Assembly: GCA_047972265.1 (NCBI GenBank)
Contig: JBKEAM010000045.1
Location: 45,148-109,147 of the forward strand
Length of the DNA: 64,000 nt
Reading direction: 5' to 3'
DNA from: JAAYCI01 sp047972265
GTDB lineage: Bacteria; Bacillota; Clostridia; Oscillospirales; Ruminococcaceae
The position numbers and the translations under genes are program-made. Shown here in pieces: positions 43,574-52,249 of the stretch; within the stretch, counting starts at the first letter, position 1, and each line of letters opens with the position of its first letter. The notes beneath the pieces are model-generated. The model did no database searches. It saw nothing but the letters and a program-made list of their open reading frames with translations, and was not told where the DNA came from.

Positions 43574-45151
43574 ATGAAGAAAAAGTTACTTGCGTTTTTT
43601 CTTGTTGCTGCCATGCTCGTATCGGTTACTGCCTGCGGAACCAGTGGAAGCACTGCCGGTAGCACAGGCGGCTCCGGAAGCACTGCCGGCGGCGGGCTTT
43701 CGGCTCCCGACCAGGATTTTGTAATTGCTTTCAACAACGACATTCAGTCTTTAGACCCGCACAACAACAGCGATACTCTATCCATCACTGTTGCCCGCAC
43801 CATGTACGAAGGCCTGGTTGCCTTTGATGAAAATCAGCAGATTATTCCTCAGCTGGCTGAGAGCTATGAAGCTGCCGACGATCATGTAACTTACACCTTC
43901 CACCTGCGTCAGGGCGTAAAGTTCCACGATGGAGAGGATTTTAACGCCGCTGCATTTGTTGCCAACTACGAGCGTGCACTGGGCGACGAAACACTGCGCC
44001 AGTATCGCCGTGTAAGCACATGGGAATCGGTTGAAACACCGGATGATTACACCGTTGTTATCACCCTTAAAACCCCCAACAGCTCTTTCCTTAACCAATT
44101 TACCCAGTTTAACATCATCAGCCCCAAGCTGATTGAGCAGGGCACCAGCGTAATTGCAAAAAGCCCTGTTGGCACCGGCCCCTATACCTTTACCGAGCGC
44201 GTTGAGGGCGACCATGTAACACTGGCCCCCAATGCCGATTACTGGGGCGGCGCACCCAGCGTAAACTCTGTTACCTTCCGTGCCGTGCCTGAGGATGGCA
44301 GCCGTGTAGCAATGCTGCAAACCGGCGAGGCCGACTACATTTACCCAATGCCCGCCATTCAGGCTTCTTCTATGGACGGCACCGACAACATTGAAGTAAT
44401 TACCATGCCCTCCAACGTTATGCGCTATGTTACCCTAAACACCACCCTGCCCCAGTTAAGTGATGTGCGTGTACGTCAGGCCATGAACTACGCCATTGAT
44501 AAGCAGGCTTACATTAAAACTGTATTTAACGGCTATGCCGAAGAAGTATACTCTGCTTATCCTTCCAGCGTACAGTATTACAGCGCCCAAACCCCTTACG
44601 ACTTCAACCTGGAAAAAGCCAAAGAATTGATGGCCGAAGCCGGTTATGCCGATGGATTTAAAATTACCATTTGGGGCGACAATACCACCCAGGAACAAAA
44701 AGGTATGCAGTTTGTACAGCAGCAGCTGGCACAAATTGGCATTGAGATGGAAGTACTGCCCATGGAGCCCAACACCATTGGCGATATGATTTATGTAGAA
44801 AAAGATGAGGCTACCATCGAAACCTGGTACGTAAACTGGTCTGCTTCTTCTTTTGATGCCGACGGTTCTATGCGCAACATTTTGTACAGCGAGATGATGC
44901 CCCCCGCCAGCGCAAACACCGCCTACTACAACAACCCCGAGTTTGACAGGCTGTTGGATGAAGGCCGCGAAGCCACCGATCCCGACCAACTGGCCGAAAT
45001 TTATGCAGAAGCCCAGGCCATTGTATGGGAAGATTGCCCCTGGCTTTTCCTTGGCAACGACCAGGTAATGTCTGGCCAAAAAACCTACGTAAGCGGCGTA
45101 AGCCTGCGTCCGGACGGTTCTTTGGAAATGAGCAAGCTTGCTCTGGCCTAA
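43574..45151 (+). CDS. ABC importer substrate-binding lipoprotein (family 5, Opp/Dpp type)
   Basis: The signal peptide ends in the lipobox VTAC (Cys about residue 20), followed by a Gly/Ser/Thr-rich linker. The SBP_bac_5 domain (about 50-520) shows LDPHNNSDTLS, YEGLVAFDENQQIIPQLAESYEAADDHVTYTFHLRQGVKFHDGEDF and TGPYTF. Family 5 proteins bind peptides, nickel, glutathione or oligosaccharides. The fucosidase and aminopeptidase downstream suggest a glycan or glycopeptide. The ATG at 43574 has GAGGG 7 nt upstream; a TTG two codons earlier is also in frame. Confidence 0.93.
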   Translation: MKKKLLAFFLVAAMLVSVTACGTSGSTAGSTGGSGSTAGGGLSAPDQDFVIAFNNDIQSLDPHNNSDTLSITVARTMYEGLVAFDENQQIIPQLAESYEAADDHVTYTFHLRQGVKFHDGEDFNAAAFVANYERALGDETLRQYRRVSTWESVETPDDYTVVITLKTPNSSFLNQFTQFNIISPKLIEQGTSVIAKSPVGTGPYTFTERVEGDHVTLAPNADYWGGAPSVNSVTFRAVPEDGSRVAMLQTGEADYIYPMPAIQASSMDGTDNIEVITMPSNVMRYVTLNTTLPQLSDVRVRQAMNYAIDKQAYIKTVFNGYAEEVYSAYPSSVQYYSAQTPYDFNLEKAKELMAEAGYADGFKITIWGDNTTQEQKGMQFVQQQLAQIGIEMEVLPMEPNTIGDMIYVEKDEATIETWYVNWSASSFDADGSMRNILYSEMMPPASANTAYYNNPEFDRLLDEGREATDPDQLAEIYAEAQAIVWEDCPWLFLGNDQVMSGQKTYVSGVSLRPDGSLEMSKLALA

Positions 45152-45211
45152 CAGGACATATAAGTATATAATTAATACGGTTAATGCCCTGTTTTGCAGC
45201 AGGAAACACAC

Positions 45212-45241
45212 AAACTGGCAGCAGGCTCCTGCTGCCAGTTT
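45212..45241 (+). other. Stem-loop between binding protein and permease genes
   Basis: AAACTGGCAGCAGG and CCTGCTGCCAGTTT form a perfect 14-bp stem with a 2-nt gap, without a T-tract. Such hairpins typically protect the binding-protein mRNA and lower expression of the permease genes. The rest of the 250-nt gap holds nothing recognisable. Confidence 0.65.
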
Positions 45242-45402
45242 GCTTATATGCAAATCAAAGTATACAGGCCATGCTTCGGTTTCATAGCTTATGCCCTTGC
45301 AAAGCTGTTTTAAAAAGGCTTTTGCACAGCAAACTATCCCCACGCTTTTACAGGCGCAGGCTGGTTTGTACATTTTGATACCAATGTAAGGAGGTTCTGC
45401 AT

Positions 45403-46323
45403 TTGGCTCGGTATTTTGTAAAACGGGTCTTGGGTACCATTCCGCTAATGCTTATCATTTCTATCCTGGTGTTTATGTTTATACACATGATTCCCGGTGA
45501 CCCTGCCCGCCAGATGGCCGGCAAGGAAGCCACCACGCAGGAAGTAGAAGAGCTGCGTACCCAATTGGGGTTAAACGACCCGCTTCCCCAACAATATCTG
45601 CACTATATGAAGGACCTCTTTCAGGGGGATTTGGGTTGGTCTTATAAAACAGGGCTACCTGCCTCCGAAATGCTGCTGCAAAGGATGCAGCCAACACTGA
45701 TGCTTACCCTGTGGGCTATTTTATGGTCTTCTATTGTGGGCATAGGCATTGGTATTTTATCGGCGGTTAAACGGGGTGGCTTACTGGATTATATCGGTAT
45801 GTTCATCTCCACATCCGGCATATCAGTGCCCGCCTTTTGGTTAGGCCTTATGCTAATAGATATATTTGCCGTTAAATTAAGGCTGGTGCCCACCGGCGGC
45901 TTAAGTACCTGGCAAAGCTATGTATTGCCAGCTATAACCCTTGGTTGCGGCATTATGGGCACATTGGCGCGCTTCTCGCGCTCTTCTATGCTAGAAACCA
46001 TGCAGGAGGATTATGTGCGCACCGCACGCGCAAAAGGGCAGCGAGAATTTTTTGTGGTTTTACGGCATGCCTTCCGCAACTCTCTTGTACAGGTGGTAAC
46101 GGTTGTAGGCCTGCAAATTGGCGGGCTTTTGGCCGGTTCTGTATTGGTAGAAACAGTATTCTCCATCCCCGGCCTTGGCCGTTTGATGGTAGACTCTATC
46201 CAATTCCGTGACTACAAGGTTATCCAGGCTCTTTTAATGTTTTTTGCATTGGAATATGTTGTAATAAACCTTGTGGTAGACCTGTTGTACGGCGTACTCA
46301 ATCCTAAAATACGCTATAACTAA
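45403..46323 (+). CDS. ABC importer permease (DppB/OppB type)
   Basis: The 306-aa protein has six membrane segments. The N-terminal pattern RYFVKRVLGTIPLMLIISILVFMFIHMIPGDPA is typical of DppB. The ATPase-contact EAA loop lies at about residues 195-225 (TARAKGQREFFVVLRHAFRNSL). The start is TTG at 45403, with AAGGAGG 8 nt before it. Confidence 0.94.
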   Translation: MARYFVKRVLGTIPLMLIISILVFMFIHMIPGDPARQMAGKEATTQEVEELRTQLGLNDPLPQQYLHYMKDLFQGDLGWSYKTGLPASEMLLQRMQPTLMLTLWAILWSSIVGIGIGILSAVKRGGLLDYIGMFISTSGISVPAFWLGLMLIDIFAVKLRLVPTGGLSTWQSYVLPAITLGCGIMGTLARFSRSSMLETMQEDYVRTARAKGQREFFVVLRHAFRNSLVQVVTVVGLQIGGLLAGSVLVETVFSIPGLGRLMVDSIQFRDYKVIQALLMFFALEYVVINLVVDLLYGVLNPKIRYN

Positions 46324-46340
46324 GAGAGGAGGAAACACAT

Positions 46341-47243
46341 ATGTCAAAACAACTTCAAACAGTACCTTCCGATTCTATCATAGACAAAGAGCCTATTAAA
46401 AAATCCGAAGGACGCGCCCGCGAATTTATCAAAAAGTTTTTGCAACGCAAAAGCGCGGTAATTGCAGCTATTTTTATTTTATTTTTGCTTGTTACTGCCC
46501 TTACGGGCACCTTGTTTGCCCCGTACGACCCCAGCGCACCCGATTACGATAATTTAATGAGCCCGCCCAGTTCTACGCACGTAATGGGCACCGATGAATA
46601 CGGCCGTGACGTATTAAGCCGCCTTTTGGCAGGCAGCCGCCTCTCTTTGGGGGTAGCTCTTAGCTCTGTTTTGGTTGGCGCGGCACTGGGCACCATATTG
46701 GGGCTTTTGGCCGGTTATTACGGCGGCATTTTAGACATGCTGGTTATGCGCAGCGCAGACGTATTGTTTGCACTGCCCGATATACTGCTTTGTATTGCCA
46801 TTGTGGCTATATTTGGCCCGGGTGTTATTAACGTGGTAATTGCGGTGGCGGTGTTTACCGTGCCCTCTTTTGCGCGTATCATCCGCAGCGCCACCCTATC
46901 TGTAAAAGAAAGTTTGTATGTAGAGGTTGCACATTCTATCGGATGCAAAGACCGCCGCACTTTATACAAATATATCTTTCCCAATACCGTACAGTCTATG
47001 ATTGTAAACTTTACCATGCGTATTGGTTCTGCCATTTTGGCAGCGGCTTCGTTAAGCTTTTTGGGCTTTGGCGCCAACGTAACCGAGCCTGATTGGGGCG
47101 CCATGCTTTCTTCGGGGCGCAGCTACATAGGTGTAGCTTCTCACTTGGTGCTTTTCCCCGGTTTGCTTATCTTTTTAACCGTACTGGCCTTTAACATGCT
47201 GGGCGATGGCCTGCGTGACACGCTAGACCCAAAAATAAAATGA
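46341..47243 (+). CDS. ABC importer permease (DppC/OppC type)
   Basis: Second permease of the importer, 300 aa with an N-terminal cytoplasmic extension of about 45 residues. DppC features are FAPYDPSAPDYDNLMSPPSSTHVMGTDEYGRDVLSRLLAGSRLSL and the EAA loop YVEVAHSIGCKDRRTLYKYIFPN. It ends FNMLGDGLRDTLDPKIK. It follows DppB by 17 nt. Confidence 0.95.
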   Translation: MSKQLQTVPSDSIIDKEPIKKSEGRAREFIKKFLQRKSAVIAAIFILFLLVTALTGTLFAPYDPSAPDYDNLMSPPSSTHVMGTDEYGRDVLSRLLAGSRLSLGVALSSVLVGAALGTILGLLAGYYGGILDMLVMRSADVLFALPDILLCIAIVAIFGPGVINVVIAVAVFTVPSFARIIRSATLSVKESLYVEVAHSIGCKDRRTLYKYIFPNTVQSMIVNFTMRIGSAILAAASLSFLGFGANVTEPDWGAMLSSGRSYIGVASHLVLFPGLLIFLTVLAFNMLGDGLRDTLDPKIK

Positions 47244-47258
47244 GAAAGGGGGAGCAAT

Positions 47259-48257
47259 ATGCCGGATACTACTCTTTTAAAAGTAAACAACCTGCGTACC
47301 GAATTTAAAACCGGTAAGAAAAAAACTGTAGTTGTGGTAGACGATGTTTCTTTTGACGTGCAAAAAGGCGAAATTATTGGCTTGGTTGGAGAATCGGGCT
47401 GTGGCAAGTCTGTAACCTCCCTTTCTTTAATGCAATTGTTTAAAGATACCACCGGAAGTGTAACAGGCGGAGAAATTATTTTGCAGGGCACCAACCTTTT
47501 AACCTGCAGCGAAAAAGACATGCGCGCCGTGCGCGGCAAAAAAATGTCTATGATTTTTCAGGAGCCGATGTCCTCTCTTAACCCAGCCATGCGCATTGAA
47601 GCGCAGATGCTGGAATCGATTTTGCTGCATACCAAAATAAGCCGCAAAGAAGCGCGCGAGCACGCCTTGCAAATGCTAAAAAAGGTTGGTATTGCCAACC
47701 CCGAAATTACCATTCGCAGCTTTCCTCACCAGCTTTCGGGCGGCATGAGCCAGCGCGTAATGATTGCTATGGCCATGAGCTGTGACCCCGAACTGCTGAT
47801 TGCGGACGAACCCACCACCGCACTGGACGTTACCATACAGGCACAGATTTTGGATTTGATGCGCAATATACGGGCCGAGCAGGACACGGGTATTATTTTA
47901 ATTACCCACGACCTTGGCGTTGTGGCCGAAATGTGTAGCCGCGTACTGGTAATGTACGCCGGGCGCATTGTAGAGCAGGCCCCCGTTGCCGATTTATTTG
48001 ACAACCCCCGCCACCCCTACACACAGGGCCTTATAGAGTCGGTGCCCAAACTTGGCTCGGGTGCAACCTCGTTGCCCTCTATACCCGGCAGCGTGCCCGA
48101 TTTGTCTGCCATGCCAAAGGGTTGCAAATTTGCCCCCCGCTGCAAGTTTGCGTTTGAGCGCTGCTTTGCAGAGGAACCCACGCTGGAAGATATAGCCCCC
48201 GGCTGCAAATGCCGCTGCTGGCTTACCAGCGCCGACGAGAAAGGAGGCAAAAGCTGA
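47259..48257 (+). CDS. ABC importer ATPase (DppD/OppD type)
   Basis: The 332-aa ATPase has Walker A GESGCGKS, the Q-loop FQEPMSSLNP, signature LSGGMSQRV, Walker B LLIADEPTTALD and H-loop THD. The C-terminal oligopeptide-transporter extension (about 265-325) has Cys residues in GCKFAPRCKFAFERC and PGCKCRC. Such Cys in this extension hold an Fe-S cluster in some members. Its TGA stop overlaps the ATG of the next gene. Confidence 0.95.
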   Translation: MPDTTLLKVNNLRTEFKTGKKKTVVVVDDVSFDVQKGEIIGLVGESGCGKSVTSLSLMQLFKDTTGSVTGGEIILQGTNLLTCSEKDMRAVRGKKMSMIFQEPMSSLNPAMRIEAQMLESILLHTKISRKEAREHALQMLKKVGIANPEITIRSFPHQLSGGMSQRVMIAMAMSCDPELLIADEPTTALDVTIQAQILDLMRNIRAEQDTGIILITHDLGVVAEMCSRVLVMYAGRIVEQAPVADLFDNPRHPYTQGLIESVPKLGSGATSLPSIPGSVPDLSAMPKGCKFAPRCKFAFERCFAEEPTLEDIAPGCKCRCWLTSADEKGGKS

Positions 48258-49255
48258 TGGAAAAGGAACAGGCACACGCAAAACAAAACTCCGATACACA
48301 GCCGCTGCTTTCGGTACGCAATATAACAAAAACCTTTCCTGCCGGCAAAAGCCTGTTGGGCAAAAAAAGGCTGGTACACGCGGTAAACGACATCAGCTTT
48401 GACATTTATGCAGGCGAAACCTTCTCCATCGTTGGAGAGTCTGGCTGTGGAAAATCCACCACCGGCCGCATGATTAACCACCTTTTGCCCTGCGATGAGG
48501 GCGAGATATGGTTTGAGGGCCAAAATATACCGGCTTTATCAGAAAAGCAGATGCGCCCGCTGCGCAACGATATACAAATGATTTTTCAGGATCCCAACGC
48601 ATCTTTAAACCCCCGTATGCGTGTAGAGGATATTGTGGCCGAGCCGCTTTTGGTGCACACCAATATGTCCAGAGAAGACCGCCTGCAAAAAGCCCGCGAG
48701 CTTTTACAAATTGTTGGCCTAAGCGAAGCCCACGCCCGCCGTTGGCCCCATGAGTTTTCTGGCGGGCAGCGGCAGCGCATCGGTATTGCACGTGCTCTTT
48801 CTGTGCGGCCCAAGCTGGTAATTGCCGACGAGCCCGTTTCTTCTTTGGATGTTTCGATACAGGCGCAGGTGCTTAACCTTTTGCAGCAGCTGCAAAAAGA
48901 CTACAGCCTTACCTACCTTTTTATTTCTCACGATTTAAGCGTTGTAGAAATGATTTCGGACAGGATTGCCGTTATGTACCTTGGCTCTGTAGTAGAAACC
49001 GCACCAAAAAAAGAGCTGTACGCAAACCCAAAGCACCCCTATACCAAGGCATTGCTTTCGGTAGTGCCCATTCCTAATCCGCACGACACCCGTAAAAAAG
49101 AGATTTTGCAGGGGGATATCCCCAGCACCATCAACCTGCCGGTTGGCTGTCCGTTTCAAACACGCTGCCCCAAATGCCAGCTAGATTGTAAGCAGGGCAA
49201 AATACCCACGCAAGATTTGGGCGATGGGCATAAGGTTGCCTGTTTACATATTTAA
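48257..49255 (+). CDS. ABC importer ATPase (DppF/OppF type)
   Basis: Second ATPase of the pair, 332 aa from the ATG at 48257 (MEKEQAHAKQ), which overlaps the upstream stop as TGATG and has AAGGAGG before it. It shows Walker A GESGCGKST, Q-loop FQDPNASLNP, signature FSGGQRQRI, Walker B LVIADEPVSSLD and H-loop SHD. The C-terminal extension has GCPFQTRCPKCQLDC. Confidence 0.95.
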   Translation: MEKEQAHAKQNSDTQPLLSVRNITKTFPAGKSLLGKKRLVHAVNDISFDIYAGETFSIVGESGCGKSTTGRMINHLLPCDEGEIWFEGQNIPALSEKQMRPLRNDIQMIFQDPNASLNPRMRVEDIVAEPLLVHTNMSREDRLQKARELLQIVGLSEAHARRWPHEFSGGQRQRIGIARALSVRPKLVIADEPVSSLDVSIQAQVLNLLQQLQKDYSLTYLFISHDLSVVEMISDRIAVMYLGSVVETAPKKELYANPKHPYTKALLSVVPIPNPHDTRKKEILQGDIPSTINLPVGCPFQTRCPKCQLDCKQGKIPTQDLGDGHKVACLHI

Positions 49256-49329
49256 AGCATCGTAAGGGTTTTGGCATTTTTGCTTTACTACCCTGCCCGC
49301 CATACAAAACATTACAGTATTGCCACGCT

Positions 49330-49378
49330 GCCGCGCACAGTATGGTGCCGCCCCGGGTGGCGCTGTACAATGCGCGGC
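49330..49378 (+). other. Long hairpin between importer genes and fucosidase
   Basis: GCCGCGCA and TGCGCGGC form a perfect 8-bp outer stem, with further inner pairing (CAG/CTG, GTGCC/GGCGC). There is no T-tract. It lies 35 nt before the fucosidase ATG and may be a processing or partial termination site. Confidence 0.5.
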
Positions 49379-49412
49379 TGTTGTGCGCAAATTACTTAAT
49401 AGGAGCAGGCTT

Positions 49413-50711
49413 ATGTTTAACAAAGAAGAATACCTGAAAAGAGTTGAATGGTTTACACAGGCACGGTTTGGCATGTTTATACACTGGGGGCTCTACTCTA
49501 TCCCCTCCCGCGGGGAATGGCTGCGTAGTGACGAACGCATTTTAAAAGAAGATTACATGCATTATTTTGAAGAATTTAACCCTCAGGCTTGTAACCCGGC
49601 CGAGTGGGTACGCGCCGCAAAACAAGCCGGAATGCAGTATGTGGTTTTAACAGCCAAGCACCACGATGGCTTTTGCCTGTTTGATACCCAAACCACCGAT
49701 TTTAAATCTACCAATACCCCTGCTGGGCGAGACTTTGTGCGCGAATTTGTAGATGCATGCCATGCTGAGGGCATACGCGCCGGGCTGTACTTTTCTATTA
49801 TAGATTGGTACCACAACGATTTTCCTCATTTTTCAGACATGCATCATCCCATGCGCGGCAACCCGGATTACCCCGATGAGGGAAGGGATTTTGACCGCTA
49901 TTTAGACTATATGCACCTTCAGGTAAAGGAGCTTTGCTCTAATTATGGCAAGCTGGATTTGCTGTGGTTCGACTTTTCTTATGGGCCTATGCGCGGAGAA
50001 AAATGGCGCGCTACCGAATTGATGCAGATGGTACGTCAATTGCAGCCTGGCATATTAATTGATAACCGGCTGGAAGTAAGCGGCGAAGGCTTTGGCTCTT
50101 TGGCAGACGGCAACCCCACCCCCTACCACGGAGATTTTGTAAGCCCCGAGCAAATCATCCCCCCAAATGGCCTGCGGGATGTAAACGGTGACCCCCTTGT
50201 TTGGGAGGCCTGCGTAACCATGAACAACCACTGGGGCTACTTTGCAAACGACCCGTTTTTTAAGCCCGCACCCATGCTGCTACAAAAATTGGTAGAATGC
50301 GTTTCTAAGGGCGGTAACCTGCTTTTAAACATTGGGCCGGATGCAAACGGTTGCATTCCACCCGCTTCTACCGATATACTAAATAAAATAGGCGCGTGGA
50401 TGAATAAAAACAGCAAAAGCATTTATGGCTGCGGTATGTCTACCCTGGCAAAGCCAGAATATGGCCGCATTACCCAAAACGGAAAATACCTTTATTTTCA
50501 TGTCTTTCAAAACTCCGTGGGGCCATTGCCGCTGTTTGGCGTACCAAAAGACGAAATTGTTTCTATTCGCAAATTATGTGATGGCACCGAGGTTCCCTTG
50601 TCTACCAGTTGGACACATTCCGACTATCCTGACATTGCTTTTGCAGACCTTGGCCCAAACCCGGTTTTGCCAGATGAAACAGACACCGTGCTGGAAGTAC
50701 GCCTGCGCTAA
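49413..50711 (+). CDS. Alpha-L-fucosidase, GH29, cytoplasmic
   Basis: GH29 enzymes remove terminal alpha-L-fucose. The protein shows RFGMFIHWGLYSIPSRGEWL, VLTAKHHDGFCLFDT, and the nucleophile Asp (about residue 187) in LLWFDFSYG. NLLLNIGPDANGCIPP follows. I start at the ATG at 49413 (AGGAG upstream), giving 432 aa; the frame is open for 31 codons more but falls in the hairpin. There is no signal peptide, so it acts on imported substrate. It follows the importer genes on the same strand. Confidence 0.93.
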   Translation: MFNKEEYLKRVEWFTQARFGMFIHWGLYSIPSRGEWLRSDERILKEDYMHYFEEFNPQACNPAEWVRAAKQAGMQYVVLTAKHHDGFCLFDTQTTDFKSTNTPAGRDFVREFVDACHAEGIRAGLYFSIIDWYHNDFPHFSDMHHPMRGNPDYPDEGRDFDRYLDYMHLQVKELCSNYGKLDLLWFDFSYGPMRGEKWRATELMQMVRQLQPGILIDNRLEVSGEGFGSLADGNPTPYHGDFVSPEQIIPPNGLRDVNGDPLVWEACVTMNNHWGYFANDPFFKPAPMLLQKLVECVSKGGNLLLNIGPDANGCIPPASTDILNKIGAWMNKNSKSIYGCGMSTLAKPEYGRITQNGKYLYFHVFQNSVGPLPLFGVPKDEIVSIRKLCDGTEVPLSTSWTHSDYPDIAFADLGPNPVLPDETDTVLEVRLR

Positions 50712-50775
50712 CGCACCAACTATATAGGCAAGCCGCTGGGCTTGCAGGCAGGATTATGCCGGAAAGGAAATAGGT

Positions 50776-52173
50776 ATGGCTTCAATTTGGCAGGGCGAGC
50801 CCATTGGATGGAAAGTTGTATTTGATTTTGAAGGAACAGGCGTGGCGGGCGATTATTTGTCTGTTGTGCCGGTGGCCGCTAAAGAGGGAACGCCCGCTTT
50901 GCATATAGGCCTGGGTAAAGAAGAAGACCTTACCCTTACCGTTGTTAAATGTGCAGCGGCCAAAGCCGTACATGTTTTACGCGCGCAAAAAACCGAGGCC
51001 GCGCTGGTTTTGTTGGATTCTATTTTAGCCTCTGCCCTTGGCACCGCCGGTGCAGACGCTGCGGTGGAGGGTTTGCTTTTGGCTCAATACAGCCCCCAAA
51101 GCTGGAAAACAGACCCCAAAAAGCAAAACGTGCAGCTTTATTTGGGGGTTGCCCCGCAAGACCAGGCCTCACTTGTCGCCCGTCTTAAAGGGCTGCATAT
51201 CCTTACCAATGCAACCCTGTATGCGCGAGACCTTGTAAACGCACCCGCCAACCTTATTACCCCCGAAACCATGGCAACCGAAATGGCCAAAAGTGCCGAG
51301 GCCAGCGGGCTAGAAGTAGAAGTGCTGGACGAAAACGAAATAGAAGCCCTTGGCATGCAGGCCCTACTTACTGTAGGCCGCAGTGCCCTGCACCCGCCCC
51401 GCCTAATTGTGCTGCGCTATAACGGCGCGCCCGAAAGCGAGCAAAAAATTGCCCTAGTAGGCAAGGGCGTTACCTGCGATACAGGCGGGTATTGCTTAAA
51501 GCCCCCCTCCTCTATGGGCGGCATACGCGGTGATATGGCCGGTGCCGCCGCTGTATTTGGCAGCATTTTGGCCCTTGCGCAAACCAAGGTACCGGTAAAT
51601 GCCGTTGCCGTTATCCCCTCTGCCGAAAACCGCATCTCTCCCGACAGCTACCTGCCCGGAGACATCATTGGCTCTATGGCGGGCAAAAGCATTGAGGTTG
51701 GCAACACCGACGCCGAAGGCCGCCTAATGCTTGCCGATGCCCTTACCTATGCTGTGCGAAAAGAAAACGCCACCCATATTGTGGATATTGCCACCCTAAC
51801 CGGGGCGGTTGTTAATATGTTTGGCTTTACCACCGCCGGCCTACTTTGCAACAACGATGATTTTTACGCGCAGTTTGCACAGGCTGCCGCCCTTTCGGCC
51901 GAGCAATACTGGCGGCTGCCCATTTTTCCAGAATATAAAAAGATGATAGAAACCCCCGTTGCAGATCTGCAAAATATTTCTAGCGACGGCTGCGGCACCA
52001 TTACCGCGGGTTTGTTTATTGGCAGCTTTAACGAGGGCCTGCCCTGGATCCATTTAGACATTGCAGGCACCGCATGGGTAGAGCCTCCCCGCTGGGAGTT
52101 TCAGGCCAAGGGCGCTACCGGCGCCGGGGTAACCACCCTGTACCGCTTGTGCTGCCTAATGGCACAATCTTAA
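50776..52173 (+). CDS. pepA: Leucyl aminopeptidase, M17 family
   Basis: This two-metal cytosolic aminopeptidase of 465 aa has a divergent N-terminal domain (1-150) and a conserved catalytic domain with IALVGKGVTCDTGGYCLKP, SMGGIRGDMAGAAAV and the signature NTDAEGRLMLADAL. The usual Phe of VGKGVTFDTGG is Cys here. AAAGGAA precedes the ATG. Placed after the importer and fucosidase, it would release N-terminal residues from imported peptides. Confidence 0.93.
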   Translation: MASIWQGEPIGWKVVFDFEGTGVAGDYLSVVPVAAKEGTPALHIGLGKEEDLTLTVVKCAAAKAVHVLRAQKTEAALVLLDSILASALGTAGADAAVEGLLLAQYSPQSWKTDPKKQNVQLYLGVAPQDQASLVARLKGLHILTNATLYARDLVNAPANLITPETMATEMAKSAEASGLEVEVLDENEIEALGMQALLTVGRSALHPPRLIVLRYNGAPESEQKIALVGKGVTCDTGGYCLKPPSSMGGIRGDMAGAAAVFGSILALAQTKVPVNAVAVIPSAENRISPDSYLPGDIIGSMAGKSIEVGNTDAEGRLMLADALTYAVRKENATHIVDIATLTGAVVNMFGFTTAGLLCNNDDFYAQFAQAAALSAEQYWRLPIFPEYKKMIETPVADLQNISSDGCGTITAGLFIGSFNEGLPWIHLDIAGTAWVEPPRWEFQAKGATGAGVTTLYRLCCLMAQS

Positions 52174-52180
52174 GTTTTTT

Positions 52181-52200
52181 GGGCGGCAGCCATGCCGCCC
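52181..52200 (+). terminator. Terminator after the aminopeptidase gene
   Basis: GGGCGGCA and TGCCGCCC form an 8-bp stem followed by a T-rich tract (TTTCTCTTCTTATTTTTT). It is probably leaky, as the next gene starts 50 nt later. Confidence 0.65.
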
Positions 52201-52249
52201 TTTCTCTTCTTATTTTTTAAGCAAACTTTTTTTGGGGGAGGCCCAAATA

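Noticed and set aside
44456..45373. Long minus-strand open frame opposite the binding-protein gene
   Set aside because: It is antisense to a clear SBP family 5 gene, matches no known family and has no ribosome site.
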